The notes under the pieces: generated by a model
The model's database searches: none
What the model was told of the DNA's origin: nothing
The model's input: the letters and a program-made list of their open reading frames with translations, nothing else
Shown here: positions 45,204 through 55,931 of the stretch, one piece after another
Position numbering within the stretch: the stretch's first letter is position 1
Layout of the letters: every line of letters starts with the position of its first letter
Translations under genes and position numbers: made by a program
Assembly (NCBI GenBank): GCA_027924585.1
Contig: BSBM01001666.1
Location: forward strand, 1,191,001 to 1,255,000
Source of the DNA: Larix kaempferi
Lineage: Eukaryota > Streptophyta > Pinopsida > Pinales > Pinaceae
Direction of reading: 5' to 3'
DNA length: 64,000 nt

Positions 45204-45766
45204 TGTTGGTTGTGGAGCCTGGTATTCCTGATTTAGAGATGTTGTTGTTTCAACCGTGTTTGTACCACAGTTTTATATGATGTGCGGGTGGAATGTACAC
45301 TCATCCCATTGGGGGGGGTGGGGGGGCATTTCCCCCCCACGAGGGTCCAGGGGGACCATCCCCCTAGGCTGGGGGGTTCGGGGGTAGTGCCCCCGAAAGA
45401 CGTTTTTGGGTTGTTTGTTGGCCAAAAATTTATGGGCCCATGGTATTGGGTAGCCCGTAGTATTTTCCCATGGTAATTTCCCTTTAAATTGAAGACATTG
45501 TAATATAGCTATGTAATGTATTGTAGCATTGTAAAGATCTTTATGATTGTGTAAGAGAGACTATGAGAGAGTGAAGAGGAAGTTGCAGGAGATGTGCTAT
45601 AGGTTGTATCCCTTCATTTGTTGGGTGGTATAATAATAAGGATTGGAAATTTCTGTGTGGACGTAGCCCATCTTGGGTGAACCACGTTCTATTGGTGTCT
45701 CTTGTAATGTGTTTTATATTTGCATCTTGTTTATTGTTATTGCTCTGCGATCCTATTTTTCTAACA
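45204..45766 (+). repeat. Tnt1-like copia 3' LTR with G-rich block
   Basis: 563 bp. Relative to the 5' LTR it contains an extra segment at about 45311-45425 with G runs of 5 to 8 and matching C runs, including a perfect 8-bp-stem palindrome ttcggggg...cccccgaa (45377-45397). Confidence 0.9.
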
Positions 45767-45803
45767 TATGATTATAGTTCCAATGATCCTCCTCTATTTT
45801 AAC

Positions 45804-45990
45804 TCAAGTACTACTTGAATAAAATAAAATAGAAAAGAATAAAATTATTAACAATATTGTTAATGATTGTTCATTAATACGCAATCAACTATAATATATT
45901 TAAAATAAAACACAACAACATACATGACATATTAAAACAAGTTATTCCTAAGGCGTATGTTAGAAATTAATAAATCAAGTACTACTTGAA
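45804..45990. mobile_element. AT-rich insertion of about 155 bp with 16-bp target duplication
   Basis: Identical 16-bp direct repeats tcaagtactacttgaa (45804-45819 and 45975-45990) flank 155 bp of AT-rich sequence. The insert is related to 50818-50873 plus 51112-51212 (shared aatgattgttcattaata, aatatatttaaaataaaac, tacatgacatattaaaac, agaaattaataa). The long TSD suggests target-primed integration (SINE or LINE fragment), but no tail or promoter is obvious. Confidence 0.55.
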
Positions 45991-48215
45991 ATAAGAGCTG
46001 CAAGCAGCAGTGTCCATGTGATAGTAGTAAAGGAGGACTGTGGATAATGTCAGTGGAAAAAATTGCTGTGTGCATTAATAAGTAAACACTGATCATAACC
46101 TATAAAAAATAGAATTGATCAACAAAAAAATAGCCAGCAAGCCAAAATTCCACAAGCTTGAAATCATTCGAGGTCAGGCATCCATGACTCTTGGAATCCA
46201 TAGTTGCAGTGTATGTCTATATTTTAACAGCAAGTACCTTCCAATTAAAACATAGGTTCTCAGGTATCCAATGTGCATTCGACATTTATGTTATTAGCAC
46301 TTAATGGTTAAAAGAAAGAATCCATTTTACATTGAATCGTGACCACACAGATTTTGGGTGATCCTTAAGCACTCTACATTTTGTAAGTTATCCATAAATT
46401 GGAGGAATCATGAATGTGCAAGTTGGAACTAAGATCGTTCATGACTAAATCCAATTTCAACCAACAGGTATCCCATGAGTGGCAATGTATGGAGCGCACA
46501 ATGTTTTAAGGAAGAATCAGGTCATGCAAAACGATACATCGAATGGCACAACTTACAACAATTGCAGAACGCGTCAGCCTTTATATCAATTATGTATGGC
46601 ATGAAAATAGTGCTACCATATTTTTGTATCAATTATCGTGTATATTGTCCTTACTCTCTTAGTTATCTGTCTTCGATTGTGTGCTTCTCTCAATTATTTG
46701 TCTTCCAGTGTGTCATAAGCCACCATCTTGAACATAGATGATGGATTATCCATGAAAGTAGCATATCATTAGCTTGAACATAAATGCTCTGACAGGAATA
46801 TACAGTAGGGAAAGTAGCATGGTTTAGTGAAAGCCTCATTTCCTATTTGAAGTGAGCCTAAAAACAATTAAGCAATGAGCATAAAAAGGATTAAGCAAAA
46901 AAGGATAGAAAGCATAAACTATAAGACGTAAAGACAATTAGGTAGAGGTTCACCTACAGTCCCTTGAGCTCCATTGCAATATATTGAGCACATTAATTTC
47001 CTCAAGCTCCATTGCAATATCTGAAGTGTTGTACAACTCTATACAACCTTAAAAAATATGGGATGTAAACAGATATTAAAGTCTCTCCACTGAACCATCT
47101 AGATTCAATGCATTGAATATGGACATCAAAACTAACCTTGAGAAACCTCTCACGGGTATGTGATTATGTGTGTAGAGTGTATTTGTGCATATGATTCGTT
47201 GATCAACTTGCAAGGGAGATAATGGGTATGTGATAATGTGTGTACAATGTAGTGCATATGACCAACTTTCTAGGTATAAGAGGTATTTGTAATGTGTGTA
47301 CAGTATAGTTGTGTGTACATGTTAGGAATTGGATCTGTTTCAATCATTTCCATCATTTTTACTTGAAATTTGATAAAAATTGAAAAAAATGCTATTTAAA
47401 ATACAAAAATTGAAAAAATAAATTTTTATTTAAAGTATACAATCCAGGGGCAATCAAGAAGGATATTCAAGGGCAATTAGGATATTTAACAACCCTAAAT
47501 CCATTTATATAATCAAAATTACAATTTAAAAAATGAAAAATTACAATTTACCTATTAATATGGATTCAATGAATTGATTATACGCTGTAAAATATACATT
47601 CTCTATCAAAATTATGAAATTGTGTTCTGCGGAATTTCAATAATGACTTCAAAAAAGGTACATTTTAGTTCATAGTTAAACAATATGCAAGGTATACTAA
47701 ACCTGAACTTGGTTTTAGTCTTTTAGATAACGATGTGTTTCCATGTTACTCTATGATCTAAAATTGAGGAAAGAGAAGCTGAGAAGGAATTGTCTTAAAA
47801 TCCACATTTTCTAACCATCTTGAATATAATTCAAGAAAATAAAATTTCAGAACTTTGATTTATCATAAGAAATGGAAATTTGAAAAGATTTTTATTAAAA
47901 ACTAAAATAAACATTTTTTAACCATCTTTGATTATAATTCAACCGAATAAAATTTTATAACTATGATCTATCACATGTTTTGAAAAATATTCCTAAGTTA
48001 ATTTATAAAAAAGAAATCCAAATATGAGAGAACTATCAATGTAGCATAAACTATGAATAAAACCATGATTATGCTCCAATCCATTTAACTTGAACTATTC
48101 TCAAATTCATCACCAAAAACAAATGCATTTTAGTTACTTACATTCTCCTACATTGAGAAAAAAATGTACTTGGTTTTATCTAATTGGATTGAAAATACGA
48201 ACTTTCCACTAGGGA
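45991..48215. other. No gene recognised
   Basis: AT-rich unique-looking sequence. Around 46950-47030 the phrase gagctccattgcaatat recurs, and around 47155-47330 a segment of about 80 bp (gggtatgtgataatgtgtgta...) repeats two to three times. Confidence 0.5.
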
Positions 48216-48218
48216 TCA

Positions 48219-48668
48219 TAGCGGTGTATTCTCTAGCAGGAGTGGGGTAAAGAATGGGATCCTTGTCCTGTTAGCAATGGCCAAACCTTCGAATCCCCCA
48301 ACATCCCTATGTAGCAACACGGAAGGAAAATAGAAGTAGCTGTCGATCTGATCCTTGACTTCAAATTTGTATGTGAAGTTGATGTAGGGACATATTGGGT
48401 AGTTGGTTCCCAACTTTCCATCTTGCCACGAATTTATTCATTGCTGGATTCCATTCCTTAACAAAATCTCAAACTCAATTTCCCATCCCAGGCTTAAAAG
48501 CCCAACTAATCTCAACGCTACTGAAACACATTGAAAATGCATAAAATGTAACTTGGGTTCTCAGTTAAGGCTCGTTCAGAGTGTTAAAAACATTGGTAAT
48601 AATATTATCGTTCGTCACAAGTTCGAGTTGGGGTCCAGGGAACAACCATCAATCAAGATCCCCCGCAC
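48219..48668 (-). pseudogene. SKU5-like (SKS, multicopper-oxidase-like) gene fragment, two exons
   Basis: Minus strand. The upstream exon (about 48668-48570) reads GILIDG, then after a frameshift VTNDNIITNVFNTLNEP, corresponding to the family's GILINGQFPGP...NVFNxLDEPFL. After an intron-like gap the next exon (about 48475-48219) reads NGIQQ*INSWQDGKLGTNYP, ICPYINFTYKFEVKDQIDSY, then FYFPS and GGFEGLAI. This is the N-terminal cupredoxin region of SKU5-similar proteins, GPI-anchored or secreted cell-wall proteins of directional growth. A frameshift and at least two stops inactivate it, and everything downstream of about the RPxIPIPF block is lost. The retained intron argues against a processed pseudogene. 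Confidence 0.8.
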
Positions 48669-49377
48669 AGAACAAAAGAACAAAAGTAAATAAACAAAAC
48701 CCAAATTCAAAACTAGCACTGAAAACTCCAAGGACTTGTATATATTTCGAAGACTGGAAAGAATAGTGAAAGCAAGCAAGTTTGCGCATAAATCCATGCA
48801 GGTAAAGTACAAAAAACTTACGGGTCTGGACATTCACACTTGTTAATAAGTGGAACTGCTCTGAGCTAGTCTAGCAATTTACCTCTAGAACAGATAACAT
48901 ATAGCACAGCAAGACAACTGAAGGCAGTAAAATAGAAACTCCCCAAGTAACCACTAAAAATAGTGGTAATTACCCACAAAAAGCAGCTCTACATAATGGC
49001 AATCCCCCAGCCACCCACCAAAAGTAGTGCCATAGTAGAATGATTCCGCACATGCCCAAAAATACTGCTATTAAGAAGATGGAATGTTAATGCCTCCAAC
49101 AAGGATTCCAATCCCTCCAATTCTGGTACAAAATCATCGCTAATAATAACAAACAACAAAATTCTAAGAAGGTAAATATGATGGGGAAGGTAACTCGATG
49201 AAAACAATATGAAAACACTAGCATTGTATGTAGTAACTTCAATACATTTTGTTCATGTCACATTCAACATTGACCCACACAAAAAGTAAAATCCAAAAAG
49301 TGCAAAAAATATCTACAAAGAAATGGGTATAACTATATGCCTAAACTAATCGCTAGTCAAAGGATAGATTAATGTAC
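48669..49377. other. Spacer between the two gene fragments
   Basis: No domain recognised. It may consist of decayed introns of the flanking fragments. Confidence 0.4.
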
Positions 49378-50134
49378 CCGAGGAGAAGGATAAATAGTGA
49401 ATCCAAGCTTTGATTTATTTCCATAGTCAACATAAATTCATTCCAGAAGAATGGAATCTAGACCATATCCAGTTCCACCTTCACCGACATTAAAACCAAG
49501 AAACCATATAAAGTTGTGTAGTTATGGGCCAGCTTCCTCACTCGTTCTAGATAGAGGTCCACAATCTCCTTGCCCACTGCAAAACCCCCTAAAAATAAAT
49601 AAAAATAAATCGATCAACAAACAAATCTAGCTTAAGACCATCTGACATGTACCAATATGCACGTTAGGTCACTAGCTATTGAATCGACAAAGTTGGGGTT
49701 ATAAGCTTTACCAGCGTAATTCCCATGAGCGAAGTTGTTGGCAGCGTTTTCTTTTCCCAAGATCAATTGTTCAGGATGGAAGAGCTACCGTTATGTCCCT
49801 CTTCAAACCTCGTTTATGACCGTGGGCTCTAGCTCTACTAACACAACTATCGAAACTTGTTTCCTAGCTCCTATCTCGCTAAAAAAAGTGTTGAACGCAT
49901 CGTCTCGGATACCCACCGACGTATCACTGAAGAAATAAAGAACACACACCATAACCCAGACCCATTTCAGAAACCTCTGACAAAATAATAACAAAAACCT
50001 TAGAATCGATGAATCGCAGACGAATCTCACTTGGGCATCATACCATCTGCCTAGACTCCGTGTTCGAGACAATAGGGATCCCAACATGAATTCCCAATCT
50101 GAATCCCGATGTGAATGTTGATAATTTCTCTCAC
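49378..50134 (-). pseudogene. TUA (fragment): Alpha-tubulin gene fragment, three exons with introns retained
   Basis: Minus strand. Exon 1 (50134-50031): the start codon is GTG, then [32 protein letters not shown], matching the alpha-tubulin N-terminus with three residues missing from the GQAG loop. Exon 2 (49926-49712): [32 protein letters not shown], then after a 1-nt shift HPEQLILGKENAANNFAHGN. Its 215 nt compare with 216 expected. Exon 3 (49588-49378): GFAVGKEIVDLYLERVRKLA, LYGFLVL, then shifted GYGLDSILLE*IYVDYGNKS and KLGFTIYPSPRV. Introns have GT donors (reverse of 50026-50030 and 49707-49711) and AG acceptors. The C-terminal half is absent. It is a dead, DNA-derived duplicate of a microtubule subunit gene. 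Confidence 0.88.
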
Positions 50135-50858
50135 TTCAAGTTCAAATGAAACCAATACGAGATCTAGAATTTTCGCTCAAAGTTAGAGCATAATGCAACA
50201 CTTAAAATAGAACAATCTAGATCAAAGATCGTGCATTTAAGCCTCCACATTAAAACAACTCCCAACAACAAATACACCAAATATGAGGACAATAGAGCAC
50301 ATGCACACCAAATACGAGGACAATAGCATGGACATGTGTTATCATCCCATGCCACCACGTTCACATGATACGACAATAAGCTTCAATGAAGATGACTCCA
50401 ACAACCGCCACCCTCGGCTCCAATGCACAACGCATGACGTCACAGAGCTTCTGCTAAATAGGGCTCAAGAAAAAAGCCAATCCACATTTAATGTAGTACG
50501 CCTAGCCAAGTTTAACAAACACCAACATTTGAAAACCCTAGATCAATGTTACGCACCATGAAATAATCGAAATTGCCGATCACTACATGTCTTGGATGCA
50601 GGGACATAATAATTAGGAGTACGAGCAAGGACGGGTGTGGGGGACACACGGCGAGCAAAACCCCTGCACCAAATTTCGAGGATTTTATTTAAATCGAACA
50701 TAGGAAAAACTATATCAAACATTGTCCACTGAAAAAAAAAATAACGATGTACGAACGAACTATTGCATCGAAAACGGTTGCATTATGTCACACTGGCATA
50801 AAAAATATAAAATGGAGAGTATTAACAATATAAAAGGGAGAATTATACTATTTTTAAT
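50135..50858. other. Sequence upstream of the tubulin fragment
   Basis: No coding region recognised. A direct repeat, caccaaatatgaggacaata and caccaaatacgaggacaata, lies near 50276 and 50306. May contain the former tubulin 5' flank. Confidence 0.4.
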
Positions 50859-50873
50859 GATTGTTCATTAATA

Positions 50874-51096
50874 GCCCGCACGGGTGTGGCTCATTGGCGG
50901 TTCAGTTGTTATGAAGTCACAGTTGTAAATGGAGGTCACGAGTTCAAATCACACCCGGCCTTACCCGTGTCCCATACTTGCAGGGTGTGTGGGGCACCTG
51001 GGGGTATAGTGGTAGCGGGATTGGATCCCTAGACCCCGTGTCACGCGAGTACCAGCCCAGTCTCCAGTTGTCGATTCCCCTAGTTACAAAAAAAAA
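50874..51096 (+). mobile_element. Complete tRNA-related SINE with 15-bp TSD
   Basis: 223 bp between perfect direct repeats gattgttcattaata (50859-50873 and 51097-51111). It starts gcccgcacgggtgtggctca and ends in an A-tract (51088-51096). Pol III-like boxes: tggctcattgg (A box, about 50887) and gagttcaaatc (B box, about 50940). A second tRNA-like phrase, ggtatagtggtagcgg (about 51003), suggests a composite head. The element is inserted into a copy of the AT-rich repeat also seen at 45820-45974. Confidence 0.85.
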
Positions 51097-51111
51097 GATT
51101 GTTCATTAATA

Positions 51112-52467
51112 AACAATCAACTAAAATATATTTAAAATAAAACACATTAATCTTAATATACATGACATATTAAAACTAGTTATTCCAAGGGGTATGCTAG
51201 AAATTAATAACTTGATGGGATTATTCATAAACTCTATTATTGATAGGATTACATGGACATTGATTAGATTCTATTATTTCATTTTTAAAGTTTTGACCAT
51301 AAATATTTTTCTTATAATTTTTAATAATAATATTTATATAATTTGTATTAATAATTATAATTATTATATGAAATTGATAATTATAATTATTAAATTAAAA
51401 ATATATATATTAATATTGAAAAACATTTGAAAAACAATAAACATATCTTCTAAAGATATAGAAAAAATGTAACTAAAATACAATTGTGTTTTTTTTTAAA
51501 TATAAAATTTTTTGAATTACATTTTGTTGGAATTTAAAAACCTCATGTAGATACTCCAATAATCATGAAAGGATCTCGACAAATATATATATATATATAT
51601 AATTTCAAAAAAAATTTAAGACTTTTATTATTATAAAATAACAAATACAATTTATAATTTTTTTATAAATACACTATAAAATCTTACATTAATTTTTAAA
51701 TAGGTATAAAAATATAAATGGAGTCGTCTTCATCTTCTAGTCATGACTATAAATATTATTTTGTATTGATGTATTTAAACATCACAATAAAAAAGAAGTG
51801 TGGGAATCATTGTGTGACAACAAAATAAATGTAAGTTTATTGAGAAGTCCACATCGTTTATCAAGGTATCACATAAAGTAAAGTGATTGAAAGCGACAGA
51901 TACATGAAATGGAGAATCTCACACGGTATCCTAATCCCATTGATGGTAAAAAACCAAAAGACTATGGAACCTCTAGCACCTTTAAGGAAAACAAAGGACA
52001 AGGCACATAATAACAACTACAAGGTTGAAAATGGATCAAGTCTACTATGTTATGGATAGGCTTGAAGCATTTTATTTTTATTTTTTTCAATTGGTTGATA
52101 ACTAGCGATTGTTGAATGTGGATGCGAAATTGTACATGTGTTAAACTTTCCTTTATATATTGTACTTTTTAGGATGGCTCCACCTTGCATATATGGGATG
52201 TAGGGGATATGCACATTTTTTTATGGATGTCCTTGTCATATTGTTAGTGATGTCTTTGTTCAATATGATCAAGGTATTTAACGATTTATATTCTTTTTCA
52301 TTTTCAATTTATTAATTATATTTTTTTCAATTTATAATTTTGTTATTGTGAATATATGCAATTTTTAGTAGGTATTCTCAAAATATTAGGATATTTAGTT
52401 ATTTAGGAGTTAGTTAAAATTAAATTGGTTTAATGTATTTTTATGTAAATTTTGTTTCTTAGTATGT
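51112..52467. other. AT-rich non-coding stretch
   Basis: Very AT-rich, with an (at)n run at about 51585-51601. Positions 51112-51212 complete the AT-rich dispersed repeat interrupted by the SINE. No gene recognised. Confidence 0.5.
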
Positions 52468-52821
52468 ATTTGTACTTATTTTTTCACTAGGAAACAATTT
52501 GTAGTTTTTTTTTTTTTTTTATAAACTGAACCACTTTATTCACTTGGCCTTGAGACCATATACATCTTTACATAGCTTTCAAGAGAAACCTTGATAATCA
52601 TAGTTATATTCATCTAAAATCTCCCACTACATACATACTGTCATCAAATTTATAACTTTATCTGAGGAAAGATTACATTACTTTCAAGAACAGAAAAGTT
52701 TCAAGCATCTGTGCACTTAAAAAAGTTCATAAACACAATATTTACATTACATCACAAAAATGGAATTCTAAGGGGAAACCACGAACCAAACACCCAAAGA
52801 AACCACAGACCCCACCCTACC

Positions 52822-54215
52822 TTATCCAGGGAGAGGTCCCAAAGCTAATTCCAAAATATTGTCATTGGACTTATCCCAAACTTTCCACTTGCCTTCTTCC
52901 AATAGAATACCTCTTTTAGAAAGAGAGTCTGCCAGTTCATTTCTCTCCATGTAGATATCTTTGAAGGAGGTTTCCAAGAAAACACCAACTAACCTAAGAA
53001 TTTCCTCATAAAGAGGCTTAAGGAAGACGTTTTTGGAAACTTTCCTCAAAATCATCCAGTTAATGACCCTTGAGAATCCCCAAAGATCTGAACTTGATGA
53101 ATTCCTTTTGATATGGCTAGCAGCAGAACAAGTTTCAAAGCCATCAATTCAGCCTTATTGTTAGCTTCTTTGCCAATGCCTACTGAGAACTGGAACGAAT
53201 GAGAATCTAACAAGAAAATAAGGCCACCAACCCCTCGTATTCCTGGCCTACCCTATGTTGCACCATCAAAATAGCACTAGGGTTTGGACTTATCAATGTT
53301 CTCATAGCAGGTCTCCTTACCTTCTTCTTATCATCAACTTAAGGAAAGTGTTGAAGAGTAGCCAAAATTTTGGCAGCATAGATATGAGGAGGAATAACAA
53401 GCTCTTGAAAAATCACTTTGTTGCGGGCCAACCATGCCCCCCGAATCATAAGGGTTGGGAGAGCTTTAAAAGCAAAGAAAGAGGAATTTTGTAACCAGTT
53501 TTGCAAGGCTTCCTGTGGCTCTCTACCATGCCAAATAAATCTATTTCTTGTAACCTGTGCAACATAAGACCACATCGTGGAAATCTAAGGACAAGTGATA
53601 AAAATATGTGCAATGTCTTCCCCAGCTTCTTTGCATAGGGGACAATGGTTAGGACCACAACCAAACCTCTGAATCAAATGATTCCATATAGGGACTTTAT
53701 CTACAAGTGTAAGCCAAAGAAACAATTTTTTCTTTAAAGGATAGAGAAGATGCCATATAACTTGATTCCACCAAGCAAGTTGCGGAGGTCCTCCTCCTCA
53801 AAGATGAACTTATATCCCAACTTGGGATGGTAAGACCCTCCAACACTATTCCTGTACCAAAGTAAATTATCATCCTTATTAGTCAAAGATATGTGGCTAT
53901 CATGGAGAGCTCTAATGTATCCTTCCCATGTAAGCCCCTCCTTAGCTTCAAACCCCAAGAATTATGCAGACAACCAAACCGATGTCATGGGGGTAGAGTT
54001 ATGAAAATCCCAAATCTTATCTAAAAATAAAAATCCTCTATCAAGAAGAGAGTTTACCTTTCTCTCCAGAAGCTTGTAACCTTCCATACACCCTATCCAA
54101 GGGTCTTGACCGATCCTTACTCTTCTCCTATTTTCGATCTCCCAAACAAGCCAGTCTCCTATGACCTCGAAATATTTAAGAATGGCCTTCCACATAATGG
54201 ATACATTTCTCATAG
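52822..54215 (-). pseudogene. LINE zf-RVT and RNase H region, broken
   Basis: 54213-53962 reads AILKYFEVIGDWLVWEIENR and RIGQDPWIG, the region after RT. 53664-53340 is the zf-RVT-type segment (GTWLARNK-like GAWLARNKVIFQ). 53055-52822 ends the RNase H domain with DIYMERNELADSLSKRGILL, the RNxxAD block of plant LINE RNase H. Confidence 0.75.
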
Positions 54216-54639
54216 GTTTATCTATGGTGAAAAACCATTATATAATGGATAGTGGATGGATGTATTTATGATGCAATATTACACTAACCATAGACCATTC
54301 CCTTAAAGGATTTGACATACGCTTTTCGCAGCAAGGGCTCTGGAAAATCTATTGAGGTGTTTGAGACCCCAACCGCCAAGCTCTTTTGGAAGACCTATTT
54401 TCTCCCAAGAGACCCAGTGAGAAGGCATATCCTCATTTTTCGTCTCTCCATAAGAAATTGAAACTCAATTTCCTTATACTTTCCAAGATGCTCGAGGGAA
54501 CATGATCCAAGGAGACCTAATAAATTGGGGGGGCATCCATAATAGACTTCAATAAGATCAACCTACCATCATGTTATAACCATGTATTGCACCATAAATG
54601 AAGCTTTCTTTCAAATTTTGCAATTACCTAGACCCAGTC

Positions 54640-55860
54640 TCAACAGTGATAATCATTGGCTTTGGTAATGAAGCCCAAGTAATTAATGCGATGCTCAATA
54701 TCAGTTTGTTCAAAATTAAAGTGATTGTCAATCCAACCAACTTGAGCATTGTACACATTCAAAAAGGAGATCGTGGATTTCCTTTCATTGCATACCATAC
54801 CTATAGCAGCCGAAAATAAACTCAAAATAGTTTTAAGTTGTAGAATTTCCCTTCTAGAGTCATTTTTGAATAATAGACATGTCATATACAAAGAGTATAT
54901 GAGTGATAAAAACAGAACCCCCAATTCTAATTCCCTTGAAATGACCATTGTTCCTAGACTTGATGATATCTCTACTAAAAAATTCCATAATTAATAAAAA
55001 GAGCAAAGGAGCTAAAGGGAACCCTTGTCTAAGCCCCCTTCCAGGCCTAAAGAAAGAGGAAACATATATGTTGATTAACATAGAGAAGGAAACAAATTGG
55101 ACACATGAGAGGATCCAATTTACAAAGGGGAGATAAAAAACAACTTATAAGAGGACCAATATGAGAAAGGTCCAATTCACCCTGTCATATGCTTTAGACA
55201 AATATGCTTTGATGATCACAACTAGAGCATGGTGCAACTTAGCCAAGTGAAGAACCTCCTGAGAAATACCAATGGCATCATGGATTTGCATACCTTCAAG
55301 GAAATCAAACTGCTCTGGAGAAATAGCTTTTGAAAGGATGCCTCTAATTCTTCTAGTTATAACTTTGGAAATAAACTTATAGATATAGTTACATAACGAG
55401 ATGGGTATGAATTCCTCTTTATTTTCCACCTTATCAACTTTTGGAACCAGAGCCATGACAATAGAATTGTATGCAGCCACCACTCTGCCTCTAGTTCTAT
55501 ATTCTTCCACAACAACAAGCAGATCCTGTCCTATGAAATCCAGGAGACCAGTGAAGAACTCCACCAGCGAGCCATCAGGCAATAGACTCCTATCACCCTG
55601 CAAATAATGAATGACTTCAACTAATTCCTCATATGTCACAACTTCACGAAGGGAATCATTCTAGTCTCCATTGACAAAAGAGGGGTAATGAGCAATAAGT
55701 TCCATCACAGAGGCTATAGGATCTTGGGCATCCTCTTTGAAAATAGTAGAGAAATGCTTCACACATGTACTTGTGATCTTTTGAAAACCAGAAATCTCAC
55801 AGCATCCAAGAGCTGACCACCAACTCTCAAAGGGATCCACAAACTCTTGACCAACCTATA
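54640..55860 (-). pseudogene. LINE reverse transcriptase, broken
   Basis: 55639-55145 reads VEVIHYLQGDRSLLPDGSLV, FIPISLCNYIYKFISKVITR and AYLSKAYDRVNW, the RT finger and palm blocks. 55081-54860 reads GRGLRQGFPLAPLLFLLIME and THILFVYDMSI; the usual FADD/FVDD catalytic box is FVYD, so a catalytic Asp is lost. 54948-54640 follows with NERKSTISFLNV. Confidence 0.85.
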
Positions 55861-55931
55861 AAAACTCTCTTCCTGCAACTAGGGAACATTCAACTTAAAA
55901 GGGATCTAATCCAGAAGTCATTTGTACTTAT

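Larger units (their letters stand above)
40690..45766 (+). mobile_element. Tnt1/Tork-like Ty1/copia retrotransposon, full length but inactive
   Basis: 5.08-kb element with LTRs at 40690-41169 and 45204-45766, a tRNA-Met primer site with one change (ttgtatcagagc, 41172-41183), and gag, protease, integrase, RT and RNase H in copia order. The flanks tacat (left) and tatga (right) do not match, so the TSD is lost or one end has been altered. About a dozen stops and several frameshifts inactivate pol. By eye the LTRs differ at about 5% outside an 80-120-bp length difference. Confidence 0.9.
52480..55919 (-). mobile_element. 5'-truncated L1-type LINE
   Basis: Minus-oriented, flanked by 12-bp repeats atttgtacttat (52468-52479 and 55920-55931). 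Domains in order: reverse transcriptase (about 55860-54640), zinc-binding RT-associated region (about 54210-53340) and RNase H (about 53300-52822). The 3' end carries an A-tract (T16 at 52505-52520), then about 20 bp of other sequence (52485-52504) and a second short A-tract (52480-52484). The endonuclease ORF and ORF1 are missing. Confidence 0.85.

Noticed and set aside
52090-52260. Possible short host exon (DGSTLHIWD)
   Set aside because: Too short and isolated to assign; resembles a WD-type phrase by chance as easily as by descent.
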